A stretch of DNA of 64,000 nt, taken from assembly GCF_004210375.1 (NCBI RefSeq), contig NC_134828.1:26280400-26344399 (forward strand), in the 5' to 3' direction. The DNA comes from Tachypleus tridentatus (lineage: Eukaryota; Arthropoda; Merostomata; Xiphosura; Limulidae). The first letter of the stretch is position 1, and the number at the start of each line of letters is the position of its first letter. Below are positions 24,471 to 64,000 of this stretch, one piece after another. Below the pieces are notes generated by a model. That model saw only the letters and a list, made by a program, of their open reading frames with translations. It had not been told where the DNA came from and made no database searches. The position numbers and the translations under genes are program-made.

Positions 24471-26300
24471 TAATTGCTTGTATAGAGTGTAATGTTTCAC
24501 ACTGAAAGTAGCTGTACCTACAGAAAAATACTTTCTTATATGGTGTGAAATATTTCACACTGAAGGCAGTGATAACTATATGGTAACATTATGTTATATG
24601 GTGTGAAATATTTCACAATGAAGGTTGTGATAACTATATGGTAACATTATGTTATATGGTGTGAAATATTTCACAATGAAGGCTGTGATAACTATATGGT
24701 AACATTATGTTATATGGTGTGAAATATTTCACAATGAAGGCTGTGATAACTATATGGTAACATTATGTTATATGGTGTGAAATATTTCACACTGAAGGCA
24801 GTGATAACTATATGGTAACATTATGTTATATGGTGTGAAATATTTCACAGTGAAGGCTGTGGTAACTATATGGTAACATTTTGTTATATGGTGTGAAATA
24901 TTTCATACTATAGCGATAACTATGTGGTAACACTTTCTTATCTGGTAGGAAAGATTTCATAGTCAAGGTTTTAATTGTTTGTTTTGAAGTTAAGCACAGA
25001 GATACACAATGGGCTATCTGTGCTGCATAATGAAGGTAGTGGTAACTATATGGTAATTTTTTCTTGTATGGTGAAAAGTTTTCACACTGAAAGTAGTGGT
25101 AACACTTTCTTATCTGATGTGAAAGATTTCATACTGAAGGTATTGGTAACTAAATGGTAACACTCTTTACATGATGTGCAATATTTCTGAAAGTAATGAT
25201 AATTACTGAAAGTAATGGTAATTATGTGGTAACACTTTCTTTTATGGTATAAAATATTTCACAATGAAGGTAGTGGTAACAATATGGCAACACTTTCTTA
25301 TATGGTGTGAAGGATTTCACAATGAAGGTAGTGGTAACTATATGATAACACTTTCTTATATGGTGTGAAGGATTTCACAATGAAGGTAGTGGTAACTATA
25401 TGATAACACTTTATTATATGGTGTGAAGGATTTCACAATGAAAGTAGTGGTAACTATATGGTAACACTTTATTATATGGTGTGAAGGATTTCACAATGAA
25501 GGTAGTGGTAACTATATGATAACACTTTCTTATATGGTGTGAAGGATTTCACAATGAAGGTAGTGGTAACTAAATGGTAACACTCTTTACATGATGTGCA
25601 ATATTTCTGAAAGTAATGATAATTACTGAAAGTAATGGTAATTATGTGGTAACACTTTCTTTTATGGTATAAAATATTTCACAATGAAGGTAGTGGTAAC
25701 AATATGGCAACACTTTCTTATATGGTGTGAAGGATTTCACAATGAAGGTAGTGGTAACAATATGGCAACACTTTCTTATATGGTGTGAAGGATTTCACAA
25801 TGAAGATAGTGGTAACTATATGATAACACTTTCTTATATGGTGTGAAGGATTTCACAATGAAGGTAGTGGTAACTATATGATAACACTTTATTATATGGT
25901 GTGAAGGATTTCACAATGAAAGTAGTGGTAACTATATGGTAACACTTTATTATATGGTGTGAAGGATTTCACAATGAAGGTAGTGGTAACTATATGATAA
26001 CACTTTCTTATATGGTGTGAAGGATTTCACAATGAAGGTAGTGGTAACTATATGATAACACTTTATTATATGGTGTGTGAAGGATTTTAAGTGAAAGTAG
26101 TGGTAACTACATGCGACAATAATTTGATTGGTTGCAGTGTAACAATTCGCATTTAAGAAATGGTAACTACATGGTAATACTATCTTATTTGATGTACATC
26201 GCTTCGTAATGAAAATAATGGTAGCTACATAGTAAAACTTTCTTGTTTGGGTATGCAACGTTTCACATTAAAGGTAACGGTAACTACGTATAAATAATTG
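24471..26300. repeat. 58-bp tandem array with internal palindrome and 420-bp higher-order duplication
   Basis: About 28-30 units of ttatatggtg-tgaaatattt-cac...ggtaactatatggtaacat. In the left part each unit carries the perfect 14-bp palindrome gtgaaatatttcac; in the right part it is mostly gtgaaggatttcac. The block beginning at 25141 recurs at 25561 (offset exactly 420) with near-identity for about 180 bases, and then with one extra unit inserted (offset 478). A family B SINE fragment sits at about 24976-25030 inside the array. Edges are degenerate. Confidence 0.93.
24976..25032 (-). mobile_element. SINE family B fragment inside the 58-bp array
   Basis: gttttgaagttaagcacaga, then gatacacaatgggctatctg, is the reversed family B tail. 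The repeat resumes on both sides. Confidence 0.7.
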
Positions 26301-27044
26301 ATTAATTGCAATGCTAACACTGTTTCAGAATCACTTTGATCTGAGGTTTCCACCATTCATGTGAACAGTGGACACAAGTCCAAGATGATTAATTAAAGTG
26401 TACATTGTGAATTACGCTCAACTACAAACTAGGGACCAGTTTTGATTCAGAAATGTTTTCGGTTTAGCCCCTTGAACGGTATTAATAAAGGTAAAGTAGA
26501 CTTTAAAAATTATAATATTACAATTAAAAAATTCAACTTATTTTAAAAATCGAATTCTCTATTAGCATATTGATTTGCTTTTATTGTTGGAGTTAGTCCA
26601 TTAATTCGATGTTTGGATGCCCCATCTATGAACGAAAACATGTACTAAACATTATTTTATAGTCTTGTTACTCTAAAGAAAGTGATTTTATCATAGTAGT
26701 AACGTTCTTCTAATAAATTTAAAATAACCAAAATGCTCCTTTGAGAAATGCTGCTTACGGTTAAGGTTAATAAATATGGATAATGAAGTAACATATGATA
26801 CACTTATGATAACACTGCCAACATATGATAAATGATACACTTATCAGGAGGTTATTTTACACTTGGAACATCTTCTATGATGTAATGTTATGTGTAACGA
26901 ATTAGGCTTACGTTGTTCAGTCTCAGGCATGAACTGAATAGACTAACTCACTATTTTCATCCTGGCAATCCAAGAACGTGTCATCTACGAAATTAGTTCA
27001 ACAATCGTGTTTAGAAAACATTATCTAAAGCAGTACATCTCAGA
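26301..27044. other. intergenic, nothing supported
   Basis: AT-rich unique sequence. A short direct repeat (acatatgataca-type) lies near 26790-26840. Confidence 0.4.
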
Positions 27045-27145
27045 TGTGTGTTTTGTTATAGCAAAGTCACAACGGGTTATCTGTTGAGTCCACCGAGGGA
27101 ATCAAACCCCTGACTTTAACGTTGTAAGACTCTTAACATAGGGGT
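27045..27145 (-). mobile_element. SINE family C, partial
   Basis: ttatagcaaagtcacaacgg, then gagtccaccgagggaatcaa, then acccctgactttaacgttgt. The tRNA end is damaged. Confidence 0.75.
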
Positions 27146-27277
27146 ACACTACATTTGACACTATTCGTTGTATAGGAGGAAAGAAAGAGGTGAAACCATA
27201 GACGGCCCAATATTCTGTGTTTACTGATTTTCATGACGTTTGAATAACATTTTTAATGCTTTAGCTTTACCCTAACC

Positions 27278-27375
27278 CCGCGTGGAAGGCGGTAAGTTTA
27301 GAGACTTACAACATTAAACTCTGGGGTTCAACCTCCGAGGTGAACACAGCAGATGGTTCGGCGTGACATGGTTCT
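27278..27375 (+). mobile_element. SINE family C, opposite orientation
   Basis: ggcggtaagtttagagactt, then ctctggggttcaacctccga, then gtgaacacagcagatgg. It is the forward version of the family C head and body, about 130 bp from the reverse copy at 27045. Confidence 0.65.
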
Positions 27376-28080
27376 AAAACGAAGAAGTACGTGCTCTAAT
27401 TCATCTAATGATGTCAACAATTTCTATATGAGAAGTAGAACCTTGAATTATTCTATCGTGAAAATAGTTTATAGTGTCTTCTTCCAGAACTTTTAATGAA
27501 TACAAACGAATCACACGAATAACGTTTCACGACTCTCAGCAGGGCTTGTAAAAGTTTATAAAAAACATAAAAATTTGCTACATTTCAAGACCTTTTTATG
27601 CCATTTCTTAGTAAAAAAAAATCCAAAAATTAACCACTCTAATGAGACCTAAATTTTCCAGTTACCACAGAAAAATGTCATCATGGTAAACTGTGGTTGT
27701 GATGGATGCTAGCACACAAACACAACAAATCGTGTTTATAGGATACCTTATAATGAAACTGTTTCATGGACGAGACTGCTTATTGTCAAGAGCCATATAT
27801 TATAATTTCGAGACCATTTTAATACATGACGTAACATACAGAGCTATGTGTACAAAGCGTTTCTTCTCAAAATGTTAACATTTTCTAAGAATTATCAAAA
27901 GTGTCTCTGACTTAAGAAAAACCTTATGAACACAGCGAATTTTGTCTTACGTCATATTATTAAGTTTTTCTTGTGATATTTCTTAGCAGATACATTTTAC
28001 AGACAATTAGACCGGTCTTACATGAGATGGAAGACACAGGATATGCTTCTATTACGATTTTTTTACCTTGCCCACTGTAG
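27376..28080. other. intergenic, nothing supported
   Basis: Unique sequence. A 61-codon plus ORF (27693-27878) has no recognisable features. Confidence 0.4.
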
Positions 28081-29125
28081 ACCTCTAGCTATATTAGTTA
28101 CTAAAGATGTTGACCTTTAGATATTTAGTTACTGAAGATGTTGACCTCTAGCTATATTAGTTCTTGAAGATGTTGACCGCTAGCTTTATTAGTTACTGAA
28201 GATGTTGACCTCTAGCTATATTAGTTACTGAAGATGTTGATCTCTAGCTATATTAGTTACTGAAGATGTTGACCGCTAACTATATTAGTTACTGAAGATG
28301 TTGACCGCTAGCTTTATTAGTTACTGAAGATGTTGACTGCTAGCTATATTAGTTACTGAAGATGTTGACCTCTAGCTATATTAGTTACTGAAGATAGTGA
28401 CCTCTAGCTATATTAGTTACTGAAGATGTTGACCTCTAGCTATATTAGTTACTGAAGATGTTGACCGCTAGCTATATTAGTTACTGAAGATGTTGACCTC
28501 TAGCTATATTAGTTACTGAAGATGTTGACCTCTAGCTATATTAGTTACTGAAGATATTGACCTCTAGCTATATTAATTACTGAAGATATTGACCTCTAGC
28601 TATATTAGTTACTGAAGATGTTGACTGCTAGCTATATTAGTTACTGAAGATGTTGACTGCTAGCTATATTAGTTACTAAAGATGTTGACCTCTAGCTATA
28701 TTAGTTACTGAAGATGTTGACCTCTAGCTATATTAGTTACTGAAGATGTTGACTGCTAGCTATATTAGTTACTGAAGATATTGACCCTAGCTATGCTATA
28801 ATTAGTTACTGAAGATATTGGCCTCTAGCTATATTAGTTACTGAAGATGTTGACTGCTAGCTATATTAGTTCCTGAAGATGTTGACTGCTAGCTATATTA
28901 GTTACTGAAGATGTTGGCCTCTAGCTATATTAGTTACTGAAGATGTTGACTGCTAGCTATATTAGTTCTTGAAGATGTTGTTGACCTCTAGATATATTAG
29001 TTACTACAGACTTGACAGCTAGGTATGCTGGTTCTGGAATGTACTGACTTGTAGGTATGTTGGTTCTAGAAAATGCTGACTAATGACCACTAACTAGCTA
29101 TGCTGTTTCCTGAAGATGATCATTA
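28081..29125. repeat. 32-bp tandem array, about 31 copies
   Basis: The unit is agttactgaagatgttgacc plus tctagctatatt. There are recurrent single-base variants in the gacctct/gactgct/gaccgct position. The right 120 bases are degenerate. Confidence 0.94.
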
Positions 29126-29147
29126 CAAGCTATGTCGGTTGTGAAGA

Positions 29148-29320
29148 TACTATTAGATTTTTTTGTTCTGGTTTCTTTTTTTGAATTACGTGCAAAGCTA
29201 CTCGTTCTGTGTAGCCGTCCCTAAGATACTATTAGATTTTTTTGTTCTGGTTTCTTTTTGAATTACGTGCAAAGCTACTCGAGGGCTATCTGTGCTAGCC
29301 GTCCCTAATTTTGCAGTGTA
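29148..29320 (-). mobile_element. SINE family A fragment, partly tandemly duplicated
   Basis: agatactattagattttttt followed by ttctggtttc and acgtgcaaagctactcg occurs twice (about 29150 and 29225). The second copy continues further into the family A tail (gagggctatctgtgctagcc) before ending at about 29315. The first copy has an internal deletion. Confidence 0.75.
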
Positions 29321-29837
29321 AGATAAAGAGATATGTTCCCTCTATTCTAAAAAACCGTGTAAAAAACAGATGTGTTCACTCCATTGGACATCGCTAGGGG
29401 TCTGTTGATAAACCAATAATTCCTTCCACCCTCCAATCTGAATGGATCATGTGCTAAACCTAAATGTTTCTTTCATCCTACAATTCTAGTGGATCATGTG
29501 AAACATCAGCATTTCCCCTCTATGCTACAATTGTAATAATATGACATATCGAAGTGTTTCCTCCATTTCTAGAGGACCGTATAGTAAAATGATATGTCCC
29601 CCATCCATTCAAGGGGACCGTGTGATAAAAAGATACGTTCTTTCCATCCCATTGGACCGTGCTGACTAAGTAATATAAATTATTGATGTTAGGGTTAGAG
29701 GAACGTGTAACAAAACTAGTAAATACATCAGAATATTAATGTGCTATATTTTTCTTCACTGAATTCATCATCCGTGTTAAGATATAACAAAATATTTTCA
29801 CCAGTGAAGTCCTACCATATGTAGTATTTGTTTATCT

Positions 29838-29945
29838 TAAAGTCACATTGGACTATCTTCTCTGTCCACCGCGGGGAATTGAACCCCGGATTCTTGCGTT
29901 GTTAGTCCGTAAAGTCACCGCTGTTCCACCAGGAGACCGCCAGTA
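29838..29945 (-). mobile_element. SINE family C
   Basis: aaagtcacattggactatct, then ccaccgcggggaattgaacc, then gtccgtaaagtcaccgctgt. This is a well-preserved reversed tRNA-like head. Confidence 0.8.
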
Positions 29946-32394
29946 TCGAAAATCAAGGAAAGATATTGTCGTCCCGAGCTTATGGAGATACTAACTTATC
30001 TGCTTTCTTCAGTCGTTTTGGTTGGACACTATCCATAAGTTCTCGTTAAACGTGTAAAATTTATTAAAGTTTGGACCAGTCAGGTTATCAGTAATTTTTG
30101 TCTTTGTGGATCTACACACATTGTTCACTCTGCTAGATAAATAGGTGTTCTTTAATGGTTGCGAATTAGACCCAAAACTCGGACGCCTTCGACTAGTTGA
30201 CTGTTCTTCTTAAGGATAATACAGGGTTATTTTAAAATATTGATTAAAATCTTGTTTCGTTTTATTATTATGTTTTTTTTCAAGACGAAATAACATGCCA
30301 AAAATGTACATTTTGCAAAACAGATAGTGTTCAGTTGTATAAGTTGTAAACATATGCATATGTTTACAAGAAATGTCAAGAAAGTCCAGAGCAACGTGGT
30401 TTAGTGTAGAATGAGACATTCATTTTAAAATATGGGTTTGACACATTTTATTTGAAAACATATGATATCGCAACGCTTCAAAGAAACAACGCTATATGAT
30501 GCTCACCTTTATTGTATGTACCTCTTACAAACACCGTACCAATTGTCCCGGTAATCCCCTTCACCTAATACATAAATAGATACGGTATAAAATTTGTACA
30601 GTTTTGCTTTTCATAAACCAAACAGGCCTCTGTATAAATATCACGAACAACATTTTTTTTTCTGTTGTTTTTTTCACACATTGAACGAGTTAATTCGTTC
30701 GTTACTGTATTGTCTTCTAACGAAAATAACGCGCAACGAACGATAGTAGCACAATATGGACGAAAATAGCAAATACGAATTAAACCGGAAAACATACTAA
30801 CCAGTGAGAACTTCACATAGAATAGCAAATACTGCATATCTGAAGAGAAGCAACCATTCTGTGCACAGCGTAAAGAAAACATTACTTAAAAAGAAACAGT
30901 TTCTAGAACCCAGATAAAACAGCCCAATAACTTATATAAATCCTTATTTTCCAAAGAACTTTCAAACAGCATGTTTTGGTTAAATAAAACTAGGCTCTCT
31001 CGCGAAGGGTAGCTTAAAACATAAATCTTCATATAATGTTACTGTATTATATACTGACGTTAAGAAAACAGTTGTGTTAAAAGAAGTCGAGAAAATAATA
31101 ACCCTATAACCCGAGCGCTTCCTAAAGATAGCCTTTTTTGTTTCATCAGGAGCAAATAGTTTGCTTCTGACGTCTACATTTATCAGAGATAAAAATATTA
31201 TAACGTTGAATTAAAATTGTAGATTTGTCTTAGTTCTCATCTCTATAATTCATTTACTTTTCTCTTATGTATGAGTAATAGATACATTAAGAAATAATAC
31301 TATTAAATAATACTGCATCAAATAAACAGTGGTTTAAGTACCTTATGATGAACATTGTTGGAGACACACGACACTATCTTTTTATGGAACCATCCAAGAC
31401 GAATAGATAGAACAATACAAACATCGTAACAATGCTTGCAAATAAATAATCTCGTAATCATGAAGGTAAAAAAGGTTTGCAACAGGTTAAAATATCATTT
31501 CAAATTAAAGTTGACAATCATAGTCTATTATAGCTGAGAAAAGTGTCTATTGTATTAAACACGAAATTTGTTTAGGCAGGATTACGGTAAATTAATCTGT
31601 AACACTTATTTTTAAACCCTTTTTATTAGCTATATTTTTGTGCGTCATCAATACCAAGCAGGTTTATTACTCATAAGGATTTATATCAGCCTACCCTCAA
31701 ATTGAATTTTACTTTAGGTAAGATAAAAATGAATTGAGCTTGGGCGTGGTAAGTTCATCAATCGAAAGAATTTGACCTTCTGAGTCTGAAACAGTAATTA
31801 AATCTCAAATTGGTCAAGAGAAGATGGAGCTACGAACTAAACATCTGTACTTATAAAACAAACAAACAAAAACTAGGAGCCATTCTGTAAGCCGTTATGT
31901 CGCGGCAAAAAGTTTTCTCATGTTAAAGTAGGTTACTGTAGTCTAACATGACGAATTATGTTAAACTATCTAGTCAAACTCGGTTAAAAGTCAACTTCAG
32001 GACAAAGGATATAGTCAAAGTTTACAGTAAACACCAGATACAAGATCCACCAGAGTGAAATAAACTTTCACGTTTAAAATATTAAAATTTTAAAGAAATA
32101 AGGAGCAAAAAGAAAATCACCTCTAACATAAATCAGACAAACAACAACAAACAAGACTTGCAGAAGTTAAATCTTCCTTCTTGAAGGGTAGGTTGGCAGT
32201 TTTCAGTTTTAATCTAAATAAAAAATAATGGTTTCTGACACCATGATTCCTCTAAATGCTGTTTTTCATCCCATATATTATTAAGTTGAAATATTTATAC
32301 ATTATAAAGGTGATCAGCTTTGTAAACATTTGGCCCATCGTCTAATTAGTTAGTGAGTAATAATTAGACTTGAGTGACTACTGACCACGATTCA
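29946..32394. other. intergenic, no gene supported
   Basis: About 2.4 kb of AT-rich unique sequence. The longest ORF (minus, 30882-30565, 105 codons) has no recognisable motif, start context or splice signals. It cannot be excluded as an exon but is not called. Confidence 0.35.
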
Positions 32395-32885
32395 CGTCGT
32401 TACGACCTTACGTTTGTCTTCCATGACTCAGGTCATCACAGCCTGACATTATAACTTGCATTAGTCTCCCATGACTCAGGTCATCACAGCCTGACATTAG
32501 AACTTGCATTAGTCTTCCATGATTCAGGTCATCACAGCCTGACATTAAAACTTGCTTTAGTCTCCCATGGCTCAGACGTACACAGCCTGACATTAGAACT
32601 TGCATTTGTCTCCCATGGCTCAGGTCATCACAGCCTGACATTAGAACTTGCATTAGTCTTCCATGATTCAGACGTACACAGCCTGACATTAGAACTTGCA
32701 TTAGTCTCATGGCTCAGACGTACACAACCTGACAACTAGAACTTGTCTCCCATGGCTCAGATCACCACATCCTTACGTCAGATTTTAGATTTTTCTCCCA
32801 CGAATCAGATGGATACAGCCTTACATTAGAAGTATTTGTCTCCTATGACTCAGGTTGCCACGACCCTACACAAGTATTTAAGTTT
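32395..32885. repeat. 48-bp tandem repeat, about 9 copies, degenerate on the right
   Basis: The unit is catgactcaggtcatcacag plus cctgacattagaacttgcat plus tagtctcc. The period is a multiple of three, so the minus strand shows a 100-codon ORF of 16-residue repeats. No gene context. Confidence 0.9.
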
Positions 32886-33425
32886 ATCTCAAGGATTGAC
32901 GTTACTATATTTCTTATTTTGACATTTAACAAGACGCTAAAACTTGTCATTCAGTAATTATAGAATAAAATAGCTAGACAGTTAAACACTAGAATAGAAA
33001 ACATTCAAAGGGAATTTTAGTTCAATGTAATCTACTAAAAGTGTGGTTCAATTCCTATTACTGGTTGAATTTCTTGTTGTTGAATACAAGGCTTAGCATA
33101 TAAACCAAAAAGTAGGTACGATTTTGAATTCATCATTCGAAACACCACTTGTCATCAAGCTATAGTGGTGTTGGGGGATTTCACCCCTCGTTAGTAATCT
33201 GGATAATGGTAGATCACACGATAACTGTATACTCGTACAACCATTTTAAAAATATGTACCACTGATGTTACCAGATAAATTGTTCATAATAGTAAAAACT
33301 ATCCATGAAGCCGAATCTATTATTCGATTTATCACTTGTCAAACTGGTCTCGTGAATTCCTTTCGTACATTTTTTTAATATTTGAATTTTTACTAAACAT
33401 GTTTCACTGAGACCTTACACAACGT
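32886..33425. other. intergenic, nothing seen
   Basis: AT-rich unique sequence. Confidence 0.4.
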
Positions 33426-33690
33426 CTCTTTACAAATTACATAAAACAATGAACTGCATCTATTAACATGTCGACGTAAAACTCCCCACCAACTAAAGTA
33501 TTGGACAAATTGAATTTGTAGAACGCAAAACACATTCTAACAGATACACAAGTTCTCATAAAACGATGACGTAAAGCTCCCTACCAACTAAAGCGTTAGA
33601 CAAACCGAGTTTTTTTTACCACAAAATACGTTTTAACAGCTACACAACTACTGGCACGTTGACGTAAAGCTCCCTACCAACTAAAGAGTT
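33426..33690. repeat. ~95-bp tandem repeat running into the assembly gap
   Basis: Three copies begin gacgtaaagctccctaccaa plus ctaaag (about 33474, 33568, 33660). The third is cut by the N run, so the array probably continues into the gap. Confidence 0.85.
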
Positions 33691-34190
33691 NNNNNNNNNN
33701 NNNNNNNNNNNNNNNNNNNNNNNNNNNNNNNNNNNNNNNNNNNNNNNNNNNNNNNNNNNNNNNNNNNNNNNNNNNNNNNNNNNNNNNNNNNNNNNNNNNN
33801 NNNNNNNNNNNNNNNNNNNNNNNNNNNNNNNNNNNNNNNNNNNNNNNNNNNNNNNNNNNNNNNNNNNNNNNNNNNNNNNNNNNNNNNNNNNNNNNNNNNN
33901 NNNNNNNNNNNNNNNNNNNNNNNNNNNNNNNNNNNNNNNNNNNNNNNNNNNNNNNNNNNNNNNNNNNNNNNNNNNNNNNNNNNNNNNNNNNNNNNNNNNN
34001 NNNNNNNNNNNNNNNNNNNNNNNNNNNNNNNNNNNNNNNNNNNNNNNNNNNNNNNNNNNNNNNNNNNNNNNNNNNNNNNNNNNNNNNNNNNNNNNNNNNN
34101 NNNNNNNNNNNNNNNNNNNNNNNNNNNNNNNNNNNNNNNNNNNNNNNNNNNNNNNNNNNNNNNNNNNNNNNNNNNNNNNNNNNNNNNNNN
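33691..34190. other. assembly gap, 500 N
   Basis: Exactly 500 N, a conventional placeholder size. The left edge lies inside a tandem repeat. True length and content are unknown. Confidence 0.99.
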
Positions 34191-34419
34191 TTTAATATGA
34201 CACACAAAAAGTATGTTATTTTTAAAGTTAAAAACATATTTATTGGAAATAACAAAGGTAACATTTGATTTATGTAAAAGATATCGGAACATAGAAATAT
34301 GTAGAAATTATAATACTGTGCTTTATAAGGTCAGTACATTTAGATTGTAATTAACTCTTTCACCTCTGGTAAAACTAACACATCTTAGAACAAATGTTCT
34401 AACTGAACAATGTATCAGT

Positions 34420-34545
34420 GATGACAAGAAAATTCACTTGTAGAGAAAAATATATATGTAAAAACAGCTGGTTTGGGTTGAGAAAATTCTTATGTGGAGG
34501 AGCAAACAACGTTTCGATCTTCTTCAGTCATCGCCAGGTGTCAGT
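34420..34545 (+). mobile_element. half copy of a foldback repeat
   Basis: gatgacaagaaaattcactt, then gtagagaaaaatatatatgt, then ggtttgggttgagaaaattc and aacgtttcgatcttcttcag. The same sequence forms one arm and the loop of the palindromic element at 40883-41055, where the second arm is also present. Confidence 0.7.
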
Positions 34546-34626
34546 GTAAATATGCATTTGTTTTTAAACTTGTAACATTATTCATGAATGTCACACCTAT
34601 ATATACTGTGCTCTTTCTGTAACTAG

Positions 34627-62624
<27,998 letters not shown>

Positions 62625-62744
62625 GTATGCCTTTTCTTCAGATGTATATGTATCAGTATATCAGTTGTTTTGCAAATAAACATTACTTTATATCAGTGTC
62701 AATATTTAACAATAATTTTCTCTTTAATTAAACATCATTACTGT

Positions 62745-62950
62745 TAAGTCCCACCCTTATGTACACACACACACAGTGGATACATTGGTAAATTCTACCC
62801 TAAGGTACACATACACATTTGCTATATTGATAAGTTAGTTCTACATCTCGGTACACAGTTACTATTTTGGTAAGTCCTAACCTTATGTACACACTCTCTG
62901 CATAAGTAAGTCCTACTCTTAAGTAAACATTTGCTATAATGCTCCATTGT
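62745..62950 (+). repeat. degenerate ~55-bp tandem repeat after exon 23
   Basis: Words taagtcctacccttatgtac, acacacaca and ctata-tgg recur about four times. Confidence 0.65.
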
Positions 62951-64000
62951 TTATGTGTCTTACATGTATTTTTAAAATAACAGTAATTGTAAGTCCAGTT
63001 TTAAGCTGTTTTCATTATTATCCATTAAGAAGTCTAATCATTAATTGTGAAAATTTGCTGCATGAGATATTCAATAATATACATTACCTCCTCATGTAAA
63101 TAGTTGTTGTTGTTCAGTGCTGTGCCCTATATGCAAAAAGAATATTATTTTTTTCCATATCTTTGTATTAATTTCTCTCAATACATTTACTCTTTAGTAT
63201 GTATTAGTGATATTTGTAACTTACTGAATTATCTCAAACTGAAATTGTTTTACACCAGTTACAAAACCTTTTTCTCTGCTTCTGCCAACAAAGCTGTCTT
63301 TGGTTATTCATTTTGCATTACGAATTTTGGTGTTACCACTTTGAAGGTTATGTGTTCTAGTGGCACAGACTTCAGGTTGAGGTACTCCGTGGGAAGATTT
63401 TTGGCTTTATTTTGTTGAATCCAATAAACTGACTTTCATTAGGCCTCCTTTCCAGTTTGTGGTCTTATACAATTGAACTACAGTCCATCAAACTTGGAAA
63501 GATAAGATTTTCTACTGTTATGGATTTTGAATAATTTCCTTGTTAATATTATTATATGTAGTTATTTGGGTTCCATAACATAAGTTTTGTTAGATTGGTT
63601 AATGCTTATTGTCAAGTTCAGTCTTACTTGAATATTTTCTCCTATGCCACTCGCTTAGGTTTACCATGGTTGTCTTTGTTGTTTTAAGATTACCTACAAT
63701 TCATCTTATTAGTATACCAATAATTATTTTAATTATATTGTTTTTCTTCCATAAATCATGTGTAATACATATGTTATTGTTACTTCCTTAATCTTATACA
63801 ATCATATCTATATAATTTTTGTTATTTCTCCTTTATTATCCTTCTTATTCAATTGGTTTGTGTAGAACCCTAAAAGCTGGGGTCCACAAAAACTTCTCCC
63901 AGTATTGTACCTACTTATTGTTTAGTTAAGTTTTAGAATATCCTTTGTTCAGTATTGTTAAATTAGGCTTATCAACTGTTTGTTAATTTCAGTTCACCTG
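62951..64000. other. intron 3' of exon 23, no exon confirmed
   Basis: AT-rich sequence. A plausible acceptor (ttaatttcag at 63983-63992) lies eight bases from the window edge, too close to test the exon behind it. Confidence 0.4.

Noticed and set aside
28081..29125. CRISPR-like repeat array
   Set aside because: Units are head-to-tail without unique spacers, in an intron-bearing eukaryotic genome; a minisatellite.
30565..30882. 105-codon minus-strand ORF
   Set aside because: No recognisable motif, no splice or start context, and composition like surrounding AT-rich DNA; kept only as a mention in the region entry.
33674..34292. About 200-codon minus-strand ORFs
   Set aside because: They run through 500 unknown bases; the translated part is mostly X.
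63983..64000. Next twitchin exon starting at 63993
   Set aside because: A good acceptor-like sequence, but only eight bases follow and the first codons do not match the expected continuation, so it is not annotated.

Overview
This is an animal nuclear DNA window. It has spliced genes with GT-AG introns, tRNA-derived SINEs, LINE and mariner relics, and unusually abundant minisatellites. The dominant SINE (a tRNA-like head with an intact B box, found in both orientations) looks like one I associate with horseshoe crabs (Xiphosura). That assignment rests on recall and on the arthropod-type muscle gene, so treat it as likely rather than proven.

Left part, 1-33690: no confident multi-exon gene. 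It is a mosaic of tandem arrays (unit lengths about 22, 32, 46, 48, 49, 52, 58, 62, 83 and 93 bp) that together cover roughly a third of the segment. Copies of three tRNA-derived SINE families are scattered among and inside the arrays, several with visible target-site duplications. The best coding signal is a minus-strand first exon encoding a signal peptide (20318-20386) that ends exactly at a GTGAGT donor. A 2-kb block (about 17180-19290) interrupts an 83-bp array and carries unrecognised minus-strand ORF fragments.

33691-34190 is a run of exactly 500 N. No exon of the right-hand gene is recognisable to its left, although that gene is clearly missing its 5' part, so the join deserves checking.

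Right part, 34627-62624: 23 consecutive plus-strand exons of a twitchin/projectin-type giant muscle kinase gene, about 3.47 kb of coding sequence (about 1155 residues). Domain order is FN3, Ig, Ig, FN3, FN3, Ig, Ig, FN3, a basic linker, a serine/threonine kinase domain (glycine loop GVGAFG, HLDIKPEN, DFG, APE) and the start of the C-terminal autoregulatory tail. Every domain-border intron is phase 1. The gene is incomplete at both ends. Exon phases join without conflict except for one apparent missing base in an Ig exon and one GC-AG intron.

The most striking structure is in the introns. The intron before the kinase glycine-loop exon contains about 48 tandem copies of its own 3' splice site plus the first 27 coding bases of the exon (54101-57127). 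The intron at 36369-37386 contains seven tandem copies of a unit that has acceptor-like and donor-like signals around a 51-nt segment. Five of these are open and in the same 1-1 phase as the flanking exons. Another intron carries repeated GTAAGT motifs. Several intronic minisatellites in this gene therefore duplicate splice signals.
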